From Methylobacterium sp. E-066 (lineage in GTDB: Bacteria; Pseudomonadota; Alphaproteobacteria; Rhizobiales; Beijerinckiaceae): 61,587 bases of DNA. The DNA is taken from NCBI RefSeq assembly GCF_022829635.1, contig NZ_JAKSYO010000100.1, positions 1 to 61,587 on the forward strand. The letters run 5' to 3'. Below, in pieces: positions 46,581 through 54,459 of the stretch. The notes below the pieces were generated by a model that worked only from the letters and a program-made list of their open reading frames with translations, made no database searches and had not been told where the DNA came from. Position numbers and translations under genes: made by a program. The stretch's first letter is position 1. Each line of letters begins with the position of its first letter.

Positions 46581-48323
46581 TCACTGGGGCGGGTGGGCGA
46601 TCAGAATGCCGGCCAGCGTCAGCGCTATGAGCCCCAGCACCAGCGACAGCAGCCGCCAGAACAGCAGCGGGTCCCGCTCCAGCAGCGAGGCCCGGCGCGT
46701 CTCCGTGAAGGCCGGGTTGGGATGCCGGAGGTCGTGGACGAATTCCGAGAGCGCCTGGTAGCGCCGGGCGGGATCGGGATGCACCGCCTTGCGCAGCGCT
46801 CCGTCGACCCAGGCCGGCAGCAGCGGCCGGACGCCCCGGGCCGAGGCGTAGCGGAGCTTGCGCTGGGCGGCCCGGGTCAACGCCCGGGGCACCCGATCGC
46901 CGTAGGGCAGCCGGCCGGTGAGCATCTGGTAGGCGATCACGCCCACCGAGAAGATGTCGGAGGACGAGGTCGAGGGTTCGCCCAGAAAGCATTCGGGGGC
47001 CGTGTACTGCACCGTCCCTAAAATCTCGGCGGCGTCGATCCGCGGATCGCCCTCGACCACGCCGGCCACCTTGGTGGCGCCGAAATCGATGACCTGGACG
47101 GTCCCGGCTTTGTCGATCAGGACGTTGTCGGGCCGCAGGTCCTGGTGGACCATCTCCCGGCGGTGGAAGGCCTGCACGCCCTTGGCGAGCTGCTCGATCA
47201 ACCAGCGCACCGCCTCCAGCTCTGGGGCCGCGTGGTCGCGCATCCATTGGGTCAGGGTCTGGCCCTCGACGTAGCGCATGACCGTGTAGAGGTGGCTGCG
47301 TCGGCGCGTCTGCGGATGGGCCCTGAGCACGTGCGGGCTGTCGATCCGCCGGGCGATCCATTCCTCCAGGGCGAAGCGCTTGCGCTGGGCCAGGTCGTCG
47401 CGCAGGTCGAGCGACAGAACCTTCAGCGCGACCTGGTCCCCCGTCTCCGCATCGACCGCCAGGTAGACCCGGCTGCGCGGACCGGAATGCAGGGTCCGCA
47501 GCAGCCGATAGCCGTCGAACTCGGCCGGTGGATCGAGCAGCGGCGCCGGATCGAGCCCCTCGACCCCGCCGAGCAGGTCGGCCGGCTCGCCCTCCGGTAC
47601 GGAGTCGATCCGCACGATCTGGACGGTCAGGTTGTCCGGGCTGCCGGCCTCGTAGGCTGCTTCCACGATCGCCCGTGCGGCAGAATCGAGATCGTCCCCG
47701 GCCGCCGCGATCATGGCTGCCACGTCCCGCGGGCGGACATGCTCGTGGACGCCGTCGGTGGTGAGCACAAAGACGTCGCCGGCCTCGATGCTCACCGTGT
47801 GGTAGTCGATCTCGACATGCCCGCCCGCCCCCAAGGCGCGGCCGAGATAGGATTCCGCGGCCGAGACCACGACCCGGTGATCCTCGGTGAGCTGTTCCAG
47901 CGACCGGCCGGCCACCCGCCAGATCCGGGCATCGCCGACATGGAAGAGGTGCGCGGTGCGCGCCTTCAGCACCAGCGCGCTGAAGGTGGTGACGTAGCCC
48001 TTGTCGGCATCGTGCGGATCGAGGCCGCGTCGTGTCTGGGCGTAGAGCCAGGAATTCGTCGCCGCGATCACCCGCTGCGCCGAGGACTTCACCGACCACG
48101 TGTCGGGGGTGGCGTAGAAGTCGCTGAGGAAGCTCTTGACGGCGGTCTCGCTCGCCAGGGCGCCGACCGCGCTGCTGCTGATCCCGTCGGCGAGCGCCAC
48201 CGCGATACCCTTCAGGCCGAGCGCCGGCGGCGACGGCACCAGGACGCCGTGGAAATCCTGATTGGCCTCCTTGCGGCCGGCTTCGCTGGCCTGGCCGATC
48301 GTGATCGTCAGCTCCGCGCTCAC
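46581..48323 (-). CDS. Bifunctional PP2C phosphatase / Ser-Thr kinase with C-terminal membrane anchor
   Basis: A 580-residue fusion. Residues about 1-240 form a PP2C-type phosphatase: GRKEANQDFHG, VALADGISSSAVG, FHVGDARIWRV, FVLTTDGVHEHV, GSPDNLTVQIV (metal-binding Asp residues present). Residues about 265-530 are a Hanks-type kinase: VALKVL (ATP Lys), MVHQDLRPDNVLID (catalytic loop, HQD rather than HRD), VIDFGATK (DFG), GTVQYTAPECFLGEPSTSSSDIFSVGVIAY. The glycine-rich loop is degenerate (LHSGPRSRVYLAV). A single helix (FWRLLSLVLGLIALTLAGILI) ends the protein. GTG start overlaps the comM stop (GTGA). Signal and substrates unknown. Confidence 0.92.
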   Translation of the reverse strand: MSAELTITIGQASEAGRKEANQDFHGVLVPSPPALGLKGIAVALADGISSSAVGALASETAVKSFLSDFYATPDTWSVKSSAQRVIAATNSWLYAQTRRGLDPHDADKGYVTTFSALVLKARTAHLFHVGDARIWRVAGRSLEQLTEDHRVVVSAAESYLGRALGAGGHVEIDYHTVSIEAGDVFVLTTDGVHEHVRPRDVAAMIAAAGDDLDSAARAIVEAAYEAGSPDNLTVQIVRIDSVPEGEPADLLGGVEGLDPAPLLDPPAEFDGYRLLRTLHSGPRSRVYLAVDAETGDQVALKVLSLDLRDDLAQRKRFALEEWIARRIDSPHVLRAHPQTRRRSHLYTVMRYVEGQTLTQWMRDHAAPELEAVRWLIEQLAKGVQAFHRREMVHQDLRPDNVLIDKAGTVQVIDFGATKVAGVVEGDPRIDAAEILGTVQYTAPECFLGEPSTSSSDIFSVGVIAYQMLTGRLPYGDRVPRALTRAAQRKLRYASARGVRPLLPAWVDGALRKAVHPDPARRYQALSEFVHDLRHPNPAFTETRRASLLERDPLLFWRLLSLVLGLIALTLAGILIAHPPQ

Positions 48324-49858
48324 GCGGCCGCCGCCGACGCGTCGCCCCGGCCGCGATAGGACAAGGCCTCGGCCAGGTGCAGCCGCCGCACCTGCGCCTC
48401 CCCGTCGAGATCGGCGAGCGTGCGCGCCACCCGCAGGGTCCGGTGGAAGCCGCGGGCGGAGAGCCGCATGCTCTCGGCCGCCTGCCGGATCAGCGCCGTG
48501 CCCTCGGCGTCGGGGCTCGCGACCTCCTCGATCAGATTCGCCGGGCAGGTTGCATTGGTGGTGGCGGCCGGCAGGGCCCGGGCGGCGTAGCGCGTCGTCT
48601 GGAGTGTGCGGGCGGCGGCGACCCGGGCCGCGGCCTCGCGGGAGCCCTCGGCCGGCGGCGGCAGGATCAGGTCGGCGGCCGTGACTGCCGGCACCTCGAT
48701 GCGCAGGTCGATCCGGTCGAGCATCGGCCCGGAGATCCGCGCCTGATACTGCGCCATGCAGCGCGCGTTCGGCCCCCGCCGGCAGGCATAGCCCGGCTCC
48801 AGCCCCTGGCCGCAGCGGCACGGGTTCATGGCCGCGACGAGCTGGAAGCGGGCGGGATAGGTCACCCGGTGGTTCGCCCGGGCGATCATCACCTCGCCGG
48901 TCTCCATCGGCTGGCGCAGGCTGTCGAGCACCTGCGGGGTGAACTCCGGCAGCTCGTCGAGGAACAGCACCCCGCCATGGGCGAGCGACACCTCCCCGGG
49001 CCGAGCCCCGAGGCCGCCGCCGACCAGCGCCGCCATCGAGGCGGAATGGTGCGGCTGCCGGAACGGCCGGCGGTTCGAGAGCGCCCCATCCTTCAGCTCG
49101 CCGGCCACCGACTGGATCATCGAGATGTCGAGCAGTTCCCGGGGCGTGAGCGGCGGCAGGATCGACGGCAGCCGGGCGGCGAGCATCGATTTTCCGGAGC
49201 CGGGCGGCCCGTTCATCAACAGGTTGTGGCCGCCGGCGGCTGCGATCTCCAAGGCGCGCTTGGCGCCCTCCTGGCCCTTGATGTCGGACAGGTCCGGCAG
49301 CGGCCCCGCCAGACCGGCCACGGAAGGCTCCGGCCGGGCCATGACCTGGCTGCCCTTGAAGTGGTTGGCGAGCTGGATCAGCGAGCGCGGGGCGAGCACG
49401 TCGAGATCGCCCCCGGCCCAGGCCGCCTCGGACCCGGTGGATGCCGGGCAGATCAGCCCGAGGCCGCGGGCTCCCGCCGCGATGGCCGCCGGCAGCACGC
49501 CGTTCACCGCCGTGATGCTGCCGTCCAGCGCCAGCTCGCCGAGCACGCAATAGCCGGAGAGCGCGTCGGCCGGGATCGCCCCGATCGCTGCCATGACGCC
49601 GAGTGCGATCGGCAGGTCGTAATGCGACCCCTCCTTCGGCAGGTCGGCCGGGGCGAGGTTGACGGTGATGCGCTTGGCCGGCAGTGCCAGCCCGGAGGCG
49701 ATCAGGGCGCCCCGTACCCGCTCGCGCGATTCCCCCACCGCCTTGTCGGGCAGGCCGACCACGTTGAACACGACGTTGCCCGGGATGATCTGGACCTGCA
49801 CATCGACGGACCGGGCCTCGATCCCCTCGAACGCCACGGTGGCGACGCGTGTGACCAT
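48320..49858 (-). CDS. comM: YifB/ComM-family Mg-chelatase-like AAA+ ATPase
   Basis: A 512-residue AAA+ helicase family protein linked to natural transformation (branch migration) in other bacteria. An N-terminal Lon-protease-like domain (FEGIEARSVDVQVQIIPGNVVFNVVGLPDKAVGESRERVR) precedes the ATPase: Walker A MNGPPGSGKSMLA, FRQPHHSASMAALVGGG, Walker B GVLFLDELPEF, the sensor region AAMNPCRCG with zinc-like cysteines, and ISGPMLDRIDLRIEV. ATG 49858. It is translationally coupled to the kinase-phosphatase downstream. Confidence 0.95.
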   Translation of the reverse strand: MVTRVATVAFEGIEARSVDVQVQIIPGNVVFNVVGLPDKAVGESRERVRGALIASGLALPAKRITVNLAPADLPKEGSHYDLPIALGVMAAIGAIPADALSGYCVLGELALDGSITAVNGVLPAAIAAGARGLGLICPASTGSEAAWAGGDLDVLAPRSLIQLANHFKGSQVMARPEPSVAGLAGPLPDLSDIKGQEGAKRALEIAAAGGHNLLMNGPPGSGKSMLAARLPSILPPLTPRELLDISMIQSVAGELKDGALSNRRPFRQPHHSASMAALVGGGLGARPGEVSLAHGGVLFLDELPEFTPQVLDSLRQPMETGEVMIARANHRVTYPARFQLVAAMNPCRCGQGLEPGYACRRGPNARCMAQYQARISGPMLDRIDLRIEVPAVTAADLILPPPAEGSREAAARVAAARTLQTTRYAARALPAATTNATCPANLIEEVASPDAEGTALIRQAAESMRLSARGFHRTLRVARTLADLDGEAQVRRLHLAEALSYRGRGDASAAAA

Positions 49859-50015
49859 AGGTCGGCAGTCCTGGGCCCCGGAGCCGGAGCGGCGCGACGG
49901 GCAACCTTAGCTGTGCTGGAAAATCGAAGCGGGCTCAAGAGGATCGCGGTTCGCGCGGAACCCGGGCGCGGTCTTCCTGTTCAAAGCCGGCACGCGATAA
50001 AAACCGGAGACCGCC

Positions 50016-50276
50016 ATGCGCCTCACCATCCCCCTGCTCGCCTTCACCCTCGCCGCCGGCGTCACCGCCACCGCCCGGGCCGACGAAAAACTGCCGCCGG
50101 ACCAGCAGGCCAAGGTCGAGGCAGTGCTCCGCCAGGAGGGCTTCACCACGTGGAAGGAGATCGAGCTGGATGACGGGATGATCGAGGTCGACGACGCGGT
50201 GGATTCCAACGGCAAGCAGTTCGACCTGAAGCTCGATCCCAAGACCCTGGCTGTGGTCAAGCGCAAGGCCGAGTAG
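50016..50276 (+). CDS. Small secreted PepSY-like protein
   Basis: An 86-residue protein: signal peptide MRLTIPLLAFTLAAGVTATARA, then one PepSY-like unit (QQAKVEAVLRQEGFTTWKEIELDDGMIEVDDAVDSNGKQFDLKLDPKTLAVVKRKAE), the alpha-beta pattern of PepSY domains that bind periplasmic peptides or proteases. ATG 50016 has CCGGAGACC upstream. Stands alone, 40 bp ahead of the SRP RNA. Confidence 0.78.
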   Translation: MRLTIPLLAFTLAAGVTATARADEKLPPDQQAKVEAVLRQEGFTTWKEIELDDGMIEVDDAVDSNGKQFDLKLDPKTLAVVKRKAE

Positions 50277-50316
50277 CCGGCGCTTGCGTTCGTCCGAGAG
50301 CCCGGCCATATAGCCG

Positions 50317-50414
50317 GCGGGGGGTTGGCGAGGGACGTTTCACTCGCCAACCGGGTCAGGTCCGGAAGGAAGCAGCCCTAACGAGACCGAGCGGGTCTTC
50401 GTCCAGCCTCCCAC
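50317..50414 (+). ncRNA. ffs: Bacterial small signal recognition particle RNA (4.5S-type)
   Basis: The invariant apical loop and Ffh-binding region GGGTCAGGTCCGGAAGGAAG followed by CAGCCCTAAC is present at about 50353-50382. The 5' GGGGGGTTGGCG and 3' CCAGCCTCCC ends pair to form the long helix expected of the roughly 97-nt RNA. It works with Ffh in targeting membrane proteins. It is located directly upstream of dnaX, a neighbourhood also seen in Bacillus. End coordinates are approximate. Confidence 0.93.
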
Positions 50415-50462
50415 CTCATTTTGTCTCGTTTCTTGGCGCTCGGAAGCCCGACCCGACACGGC

Positions 50463-52343
50463 ATGGACGCTTCGACCGGCACGCCTGACGACGAGCCGGG
50501 CCTGCCCGGGTTCGCAAGCCCCGCCAGCGCGGCGACGCCCTATCGGGTGCTCGCGCGGAAATACCGACCCACCAATTTCGGCGACCTGATCGGCCAGGAC
50601 GCGATGGTCCGGACCCTGGCCAACGGGTTCGCGGCCAACCGCATTCCCCAGGCCTGGATGCTGACCGGCGTGCGCGGGGTCGGCAAGACCACCACCGCCC
50701 GCATCCTCGCCCGCGGCCTCAACTATGCTCGCGCCGGCGTTCCCGATACCGGGCCGACCGTGTCGATGCCGGAGCTCGGGCTGCACTGCGCCGCGATCAT
50801 GGAATCCCGGCACATGGACGTGCTGGAGATGGATGCCGCCTCGCATACCGGCATCGACGACGTGCGCGCGATCATCGACGGCATCCGCTACGGGCCGGTC
50901 TCGGCGCGCTACAAGGTCTACATCGTGGACGAGGTCCACATGCTCTCCGAGAAGGCGTTCAACGCCTTCCTGAAGACGCTCGAGGAGCCTCCGCCCCACG
51001 CCAAGTTCGTGTTCGCCACCACGGAGATCCGCAAGGTCCCGGTGACGATCCTGTCACGCTGCCAGCGTTTCGACCTGCGCCGAGTCGAGGCCCCGATCCT
51101 GCACGCGCATCTCGCCAAGGTCTGCGCGGCGGAAAAAGTCGAGGCCGAGGACGAGGCGTTGGGCGCCATCGTGCGCGCCGCCGAGGGCTCGGTGCGCGAC
51201 GCGCTCTCACTCCTCGACCAGGCCATCGCCCACGGGGCCGGCGCGGTCACGGCCCAGAGCGTGCGCGACATGCTCGGGCTCGCCGACCGGGCCCGGATCC
51301 TCGACCTGTTCGAGGCGGTGATGCGCGGTGCCGTGCCGGCGGCCTTCGCCGAGTTGCGGGCGCAGTACGATTCCGGCGCGGACCCGTCGGTGGTGCTGTC
51401 CGATCTTGCCGCGTTCACGCATCTCGTGACCCGGCTCAAGCTCGTGCCCGAGACCGCGTCCGATCCGACGCTGAGCGAGACCGAGCGGGTCCGCGGCGGC
51501 CAGTTCGCGGAAAAGCTGTCGATCCGCGCTCTGTCGCGGGCCTGGCAGATCCTGCTCAAGGCGATCCCCGAGGTCCAGGCCGCGCCGCGCCCGCTGGCGG
51601 CGGCCGAGATGGCGATCGTGCGCCTCGCCTACGCGGCCGACCTGCCCACCCCCGACGAGGCTTTGCGCCAGTTGAAGGCCGAAGCCGCAGCGGCGTCGCC
51701 CGAGGAGGGAGCGCCTCCATCCGCCCGCCCCTCCCTGCCGCCGATCCCCGACCTGCGCGGCGGTGGCCAGACCGCCGTCGCCACCGCACCGAGGCCGATG
51801 CCGGTCGCCGCCCCCGCGGCGGCGCCCGTGGCGATGCCGGCCTCGGCGCCGGCCCCGATCGCGATGGCGGCCCCGGCAGAGCGTCCCGCCGCTCCACCCG
51901 CGCCGCGCCTCACCCGTTATGAGGACGTGGTGGCGCTGGCCGATGCCAACCGCGACATCCTGCTGAAGACCGCGCTGGAGCGCGACGTCCACCTCGTGCG
52001 CTTCGAGGAGGGGCGGATCGAGTTCCGATTGGCACCTGGCGGCCGGGCGACGCTCGCCACCGACATCGCCGCCGCGCTCCTGCGCTGGACCGGCCAGCGC
52101 TGGGTCGTCTCGATCTCGAAGGAAGAGGGCGCACCGACCCTCGACGCCACCGTGAAGGCTGCCACAGAGACGCGGCGCGAGAACGCGGCGGCCGACCCGT
52201 TCGTCCGCGAGGTGCTGACGCGCTTCCCCGGCGCCGAGATCGTGGACGTGCGCGAGACTGCGCCGCTGCCGACGCCCGATCAGGCGATCACCGGCGACGG
52301 CGACCCGGTGCCGGCCGATGAAGCCCCCGACGACGACTTCTGA
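50463..52343 (+). CDS. dnaX: DNA polymerase III subunits gamma/tau
   Basis: A 626-residue clamp-loader ATPase. PYRVLARKYRPTNFGDLIGQ, Walker A TGVRGVGKTTTARILARGLNY, Walker B YIVDEVHMLSEKAFNAFLKTLEEPP, sensor 1 FATTEIRKVPVTILSRCQRFDLRR, and EGSVRDALSLLDQA are complete. The zinc module is degenerate: only one Cys (GLHCAAIMESRH) remains where four are usual. A Pro/Ala-rich linker (about 430-480) leads to the tau C-terminus. ATG 50463 is used; the frame is open to 50421, which would overlap the SRP RNA exit. ybaB follows by 80 bp. Confidence 0.95.
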   Translation: MDASTGTPDDEPGLPGFASPASAATPYRVLARKYRPTNFGDLIGQDAMVRTLANGFAANRIPQAWMLTGVRGVGKTTTARILARGLNYARAGVPDTGPTVSMPELGLHCAAIMESRHMDVLEMDAASHTGIDDVRAIIDGIRYGPVSARYKVYIVDEVHMLSEKAFNAFLKTLEEPPPHAKFVFATTEIRKVPVTILSRCQRFDLRRVEAPILHAHLAKVCAAEKVEAEDEALGAIVRAAEGSVRDALSLLDQAIAHGAGAVTAQSVRDMLGLADRARILDLFEAVMRGAVPAAFAELRAQYDSGADPSVVLSDLAAFTHLVTRLKLVPETASDPTLSETERVRGGQFAEKLSIRALSRAWQILLKAIPEVQAAPRPLAAAEMAIVRLAYAADLPTPDEALRQLKAEAAAASPEEGAPPSARPSLPPIPDLRGGGQTAVATAPRPMPVAAPAAAPVAMPASAPAPIAMAAPAERPAAPPAPRLTRYEDVVALADANRDILLKTALERDVHLVRFEEGRIEFRLAPGGRATLATDIAAALLRWTGQRWVVSISKEEGAPTLDATVKAATETRRENAAADPFVREVLTRFPGAEIVDVRETAPLPTPDQAITGDGDPVPADEAPDDDF

Positions 52344-52423
52344 GGCGCGCGCGGCCGGCCGCACATGGCAGGCGGCTCCTGTCATACCCACGTAGACTCA
52401 CCGACACGCGACGAGAGGACTGC

Positions 52424-52747
52424 ATGCGCGACCTGATGGGCATCATGAAGCAGGCTCAGGCCATGCAGGAGAAGATGGGATCCCTGCAGGCGGAGCTCGA
52501 CGAGATCGAGGTGACCGGCGCCTCCGGGGGCGGCTCCGTGCGAGTGACCATGAGCGCCAAGGGCCAGATGAAGGGCGTCACCATCGACCCGTCCCTGATG
52601 GTGGCCGACGAGCGCGAGATCCTCGAGGACCTGATCGTTGCCGCCTGCAACGACGCCCGCGGCAAAGCCGAGGCGACCATGCAGGAGCGCATGGCCGAAC
52701 TGACCAAGGGTCTGCCCCTGCCGCCCGGGATGAAGCTGCCGTTCTAG
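52424..52747 (+). CDS. ybaB: YbaB/EbfC nucleoid-associated protein
   Basis: A 107-residue DNA-binding protein: MRDLMGIMKQAQAMQEKMGSLQAELDEIEVTGASGGGSVRVTMSAKGQMKGVTIDP ... LPLPPGMKLPF is a full match to the family pattern. Acts as a dimer tweezers-like nucleoid protein. It normally lies between dnaX and recR; here recR is about 5.6 kb away. A dispersed repeat follows its stop. Confidence 0.95.
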   Translation: MRDLMGIMKQAQAMQEKMGSLQAELDEIEVTGASGGGSVRVTMSAKGQMKGVTIDPSLMVADEREILEDLIVAACNDARGKAEATMQERMAELTKGLPLPPGMKLPF

Positions 52748-52787
52748 GGGCCCCGGGATACGGGTTCGGAGCCACGGATCTCCGAAT

Positions 52788-52845
52788 CTCTCCCCTCATC
52801 CTGAGGTGCCGGGCGATCGAAGATCGCTCGGCCTCGAAGGTTGAT
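52788..52845. repeat. Dispersed repeat, CTCATCCTGAGG family (copy 1)
   Basis: CTCCCCTCATCCTGAGGTG then GCGATC-GAA-GATCGC (6-bp stem) and GGCCTCGAAGG. The same CTCCCCTCATCCTGAGGTG and GGCCTCGAAGG blocks recur after truA at 61347. Located after ybaB, at the left edge of the segment separating it from recR. Confidence 0.7.
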
Positions 52846-52895
52846 GAGGGCGAGCATTGAAAAGGCCGGTCCAGCAATCGCGTGCTGCGTCTTCG

Positions 52896-53798
52896 TCAAC
52901 GCGGCCGTCGGCTGACCAGGACGATTCCGGCCAGGATGAGTGGGATCGCCAGCGCGAGGATCGGCGGGAAGCTCTCGCCCAGCAACGCCACCGCCAGCCC
53001 TTTGCCGGTGATCGCCCCGATCCAGCCGATCTGGCTGAGCCCGACCGGGCCGCTCACTTTCTGAAGAACGAAGAACAGGCCGTAGGTCGCGGCGATGATT
53101 GCGGCCTGAATCGGCAGCAGCGCTAAGGTCCAGGTCGCAGGCACCGCGAAGAGCGGCACGGCGGCCAGGATGGCGTAGGCCCCGATCATCACGGCGGCGG
53201 TCAAGACCATCACCGGCGCCAGCAGGCCCGGCGACGTATCAGCGGGCCACGCGACCGTGCGATAGATGTTGCCGGCGGCCACGCTGACCGGCGCCGCCAG
53301 CGCGAGCCCGGCCCATAGCCCTCCACCCTCCGCACCGGTGAGTCGCGAGGCCGCGAACAGCACCGCGCCGCCGAGCCCGAGACCCATGCCGACCACGCCT
53401 TGGACCGAGACCCGATCCATCCCGAGAATCAGCGCGAGGCCGTAGGTCAGGAGCGGCGGGAAAGCGAGGCAGAGCGCGACGAAGCCGGCCCCGACATGTG
53501 GGATCGCCGCGAAAGACAGGATGTTCGGCAAGGCGAAGCTCAACATGCCCGCCTGCAGCCCGTAGCGGAGGAGGGTCGAGGACGGTTTCAGCCTCTCGCC
53601 CGCCAAGCCCGCGAAGGTCGCCAGGACCAGCCCGCCGCCCAACGCGGACCAGAACAGGAAGCTGATCGGATGCCAGCCGAGACCGCTGGCGAGGCCGGCC
53701 ATGACGGTGGTCAGCCCCAGCAGGAACCCGGTCGACAGCAGCAGACCGTAAGCCGTCGGCGCGACCGCAGGCGTGATTGTCGAGGCTGTCGCACCCAT
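52896..53798 (-). CDS. DMT-superfamily (EamA-like) transporter
   Basis: A 300-residue, about ten-helix permease with two five-helix halves: GLLLSTGFLLGLTTVMAGLASGLGWHPISFLFWSALGGGLVLATFAGL and GLWAGLALAAPVSVAAGNIYRTVAWPA ... IQAAIIAATYGLFFVLQKVSGPVGLSQIGWIGAITGKGLAVALLGE. EamA-type exporters move amino acids, metabolites or drugs; the substrate is not predictable. ATG 53798 has GTGGAG upstream. It is divergent from a MarR gene with a perfect palindrome between them, so likely its regulatory target. Confidence 0.88.
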   Translation of the reverse strand: MGATASTITPAVAPTAYGLLLSTGFLLGLTTVMAGLASGLGWHPISFLFWSALGGGLVLATFAGLAGERLKPSSTLLRYGLQAGMLSFALPNILSFAAIPHVGAGFVALCLAFPPLLTYGLALILGMDRVSVQGVVGMGLGLGGAVLFAASRLTGAEGGGLWAGLALAAPVSVAAGNIYRTVAWPADTSPGLLAPVMVLTAAVMIGAYAILAAVPLFAVPATWTLALLPIQAAIIAATYGLFFVLQKVSGPVGLSQIGWIGAITGKGLAVALLGESFPPILALAIPLILAGIVLVSRRPR

Positions 53799-53875
53799 GG
53801 CGTTTCTCCACGTCCGGCAAACGGGCCGGAGCGATTGCCTGCCGGACCCGCAGTGCCTAAAATCTCGACGCAAAG

Positions 53876-53893
53876 TATCTTGACGTCAAGATA
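53876..53893. promoter_or_regulatory. Perfect 18-bp palindrome, candidate MarR operator
   Basis: TATCTTGACGTCAAGATA is a perfect palindrome in the 109-bp divergent gap, 15 bp before the MarR start codon. Its size and symmetry suit a MarR dimer. It may overlap the promoters of both genes. Confidence 0.8.
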
Positions 53894-53907
53894 TCAGGGA
53901 GCGTGAG

Positions 53908-54405
53908 ATGGCGCCATTCGAGGACCGTGCGGCCCGCGCCGTCGCGCAATGGCGCCGCGAGCGGCCCGATCTCGATCCGTTTCCCATGGAGGTTCTGGGT
54001 CGGCTGACCGAGTTGGCACAGGTCATCCTCCGCGACCGGCTCAATCCGGCCTTCGCGGGCTTCGGTCTCCAGCAGGGTGAATTCGACGTGCTCGCGACCT
54101 TGCGGCGGTCGGGCGCGCCCTACGCGCTGACCCCGACGGCGCTGTGCGACGCGGCAATGATCTCATCGGGCGGGATGACCGCGCGAATTGACCGCCTGGA
54201 AAAGGCCGGCCTGATCGCGCGGCAGAAGCACCCGACCGACCGGCGAGGCACCCTCGTCGCGCTGACCGCCTCGGGCAAGGAGCTGATCGACGCCATGCTG
54301 CCGGCCCATGTCGCGACCGAGCGCGGCATCCTGGCGGCCCTGACGAACGACGAGCAGCGCACGTTGAATGCGCTGCTCGCGAAGCTGCTCAAGGGGCTGG
54401 CGTGA
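53908..54405 (+). CDS. MarR-family transcriptional regulator
   Basis: A 165-residue winged-helix regulator. LTELAQVILRDRLNPAFAGFGLQQGEFDVLATLRRSG starts the DNA-binding domain, LTPTALCDAAMISSGGMTARIDRLEKAGLIARQKHPTDRRGTLVALTASGKELID is the HTH, wing and DRR motif. Probably represses itself and the divergent transporter until a ligand binds. ATG 53908 has GGGAG upstream. Confidence 0.93.
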   Translation: MAPFEDRAARAVAQWRRERPDLDPFPMEVLGRLTELAQVILRDRLNPAFAGFGLQQGEFDVLATLRRSGAPYALTPTALCDAAMISSGGMTARIDRLEKAGLIARQKHPTDRRGTLVALTASGKELIDAMLPAHVATERGILAALTNDEQRTLNALLAKLLKGLA

Positions 54406-54459
54406 TCGGTTCGTTCGCCCCGCCTCGGATGCCCAATCCCGTTTAGCAGCGCGATCACC

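Noticed and set aside
48324..49904. Kinase-phosphatase frame stays open far upstream through comM
   Set aside because: The extension is an out-of-frame reading of comM; the GTG at 48323 with GTGA overlap fits the start of the PP2C domain.
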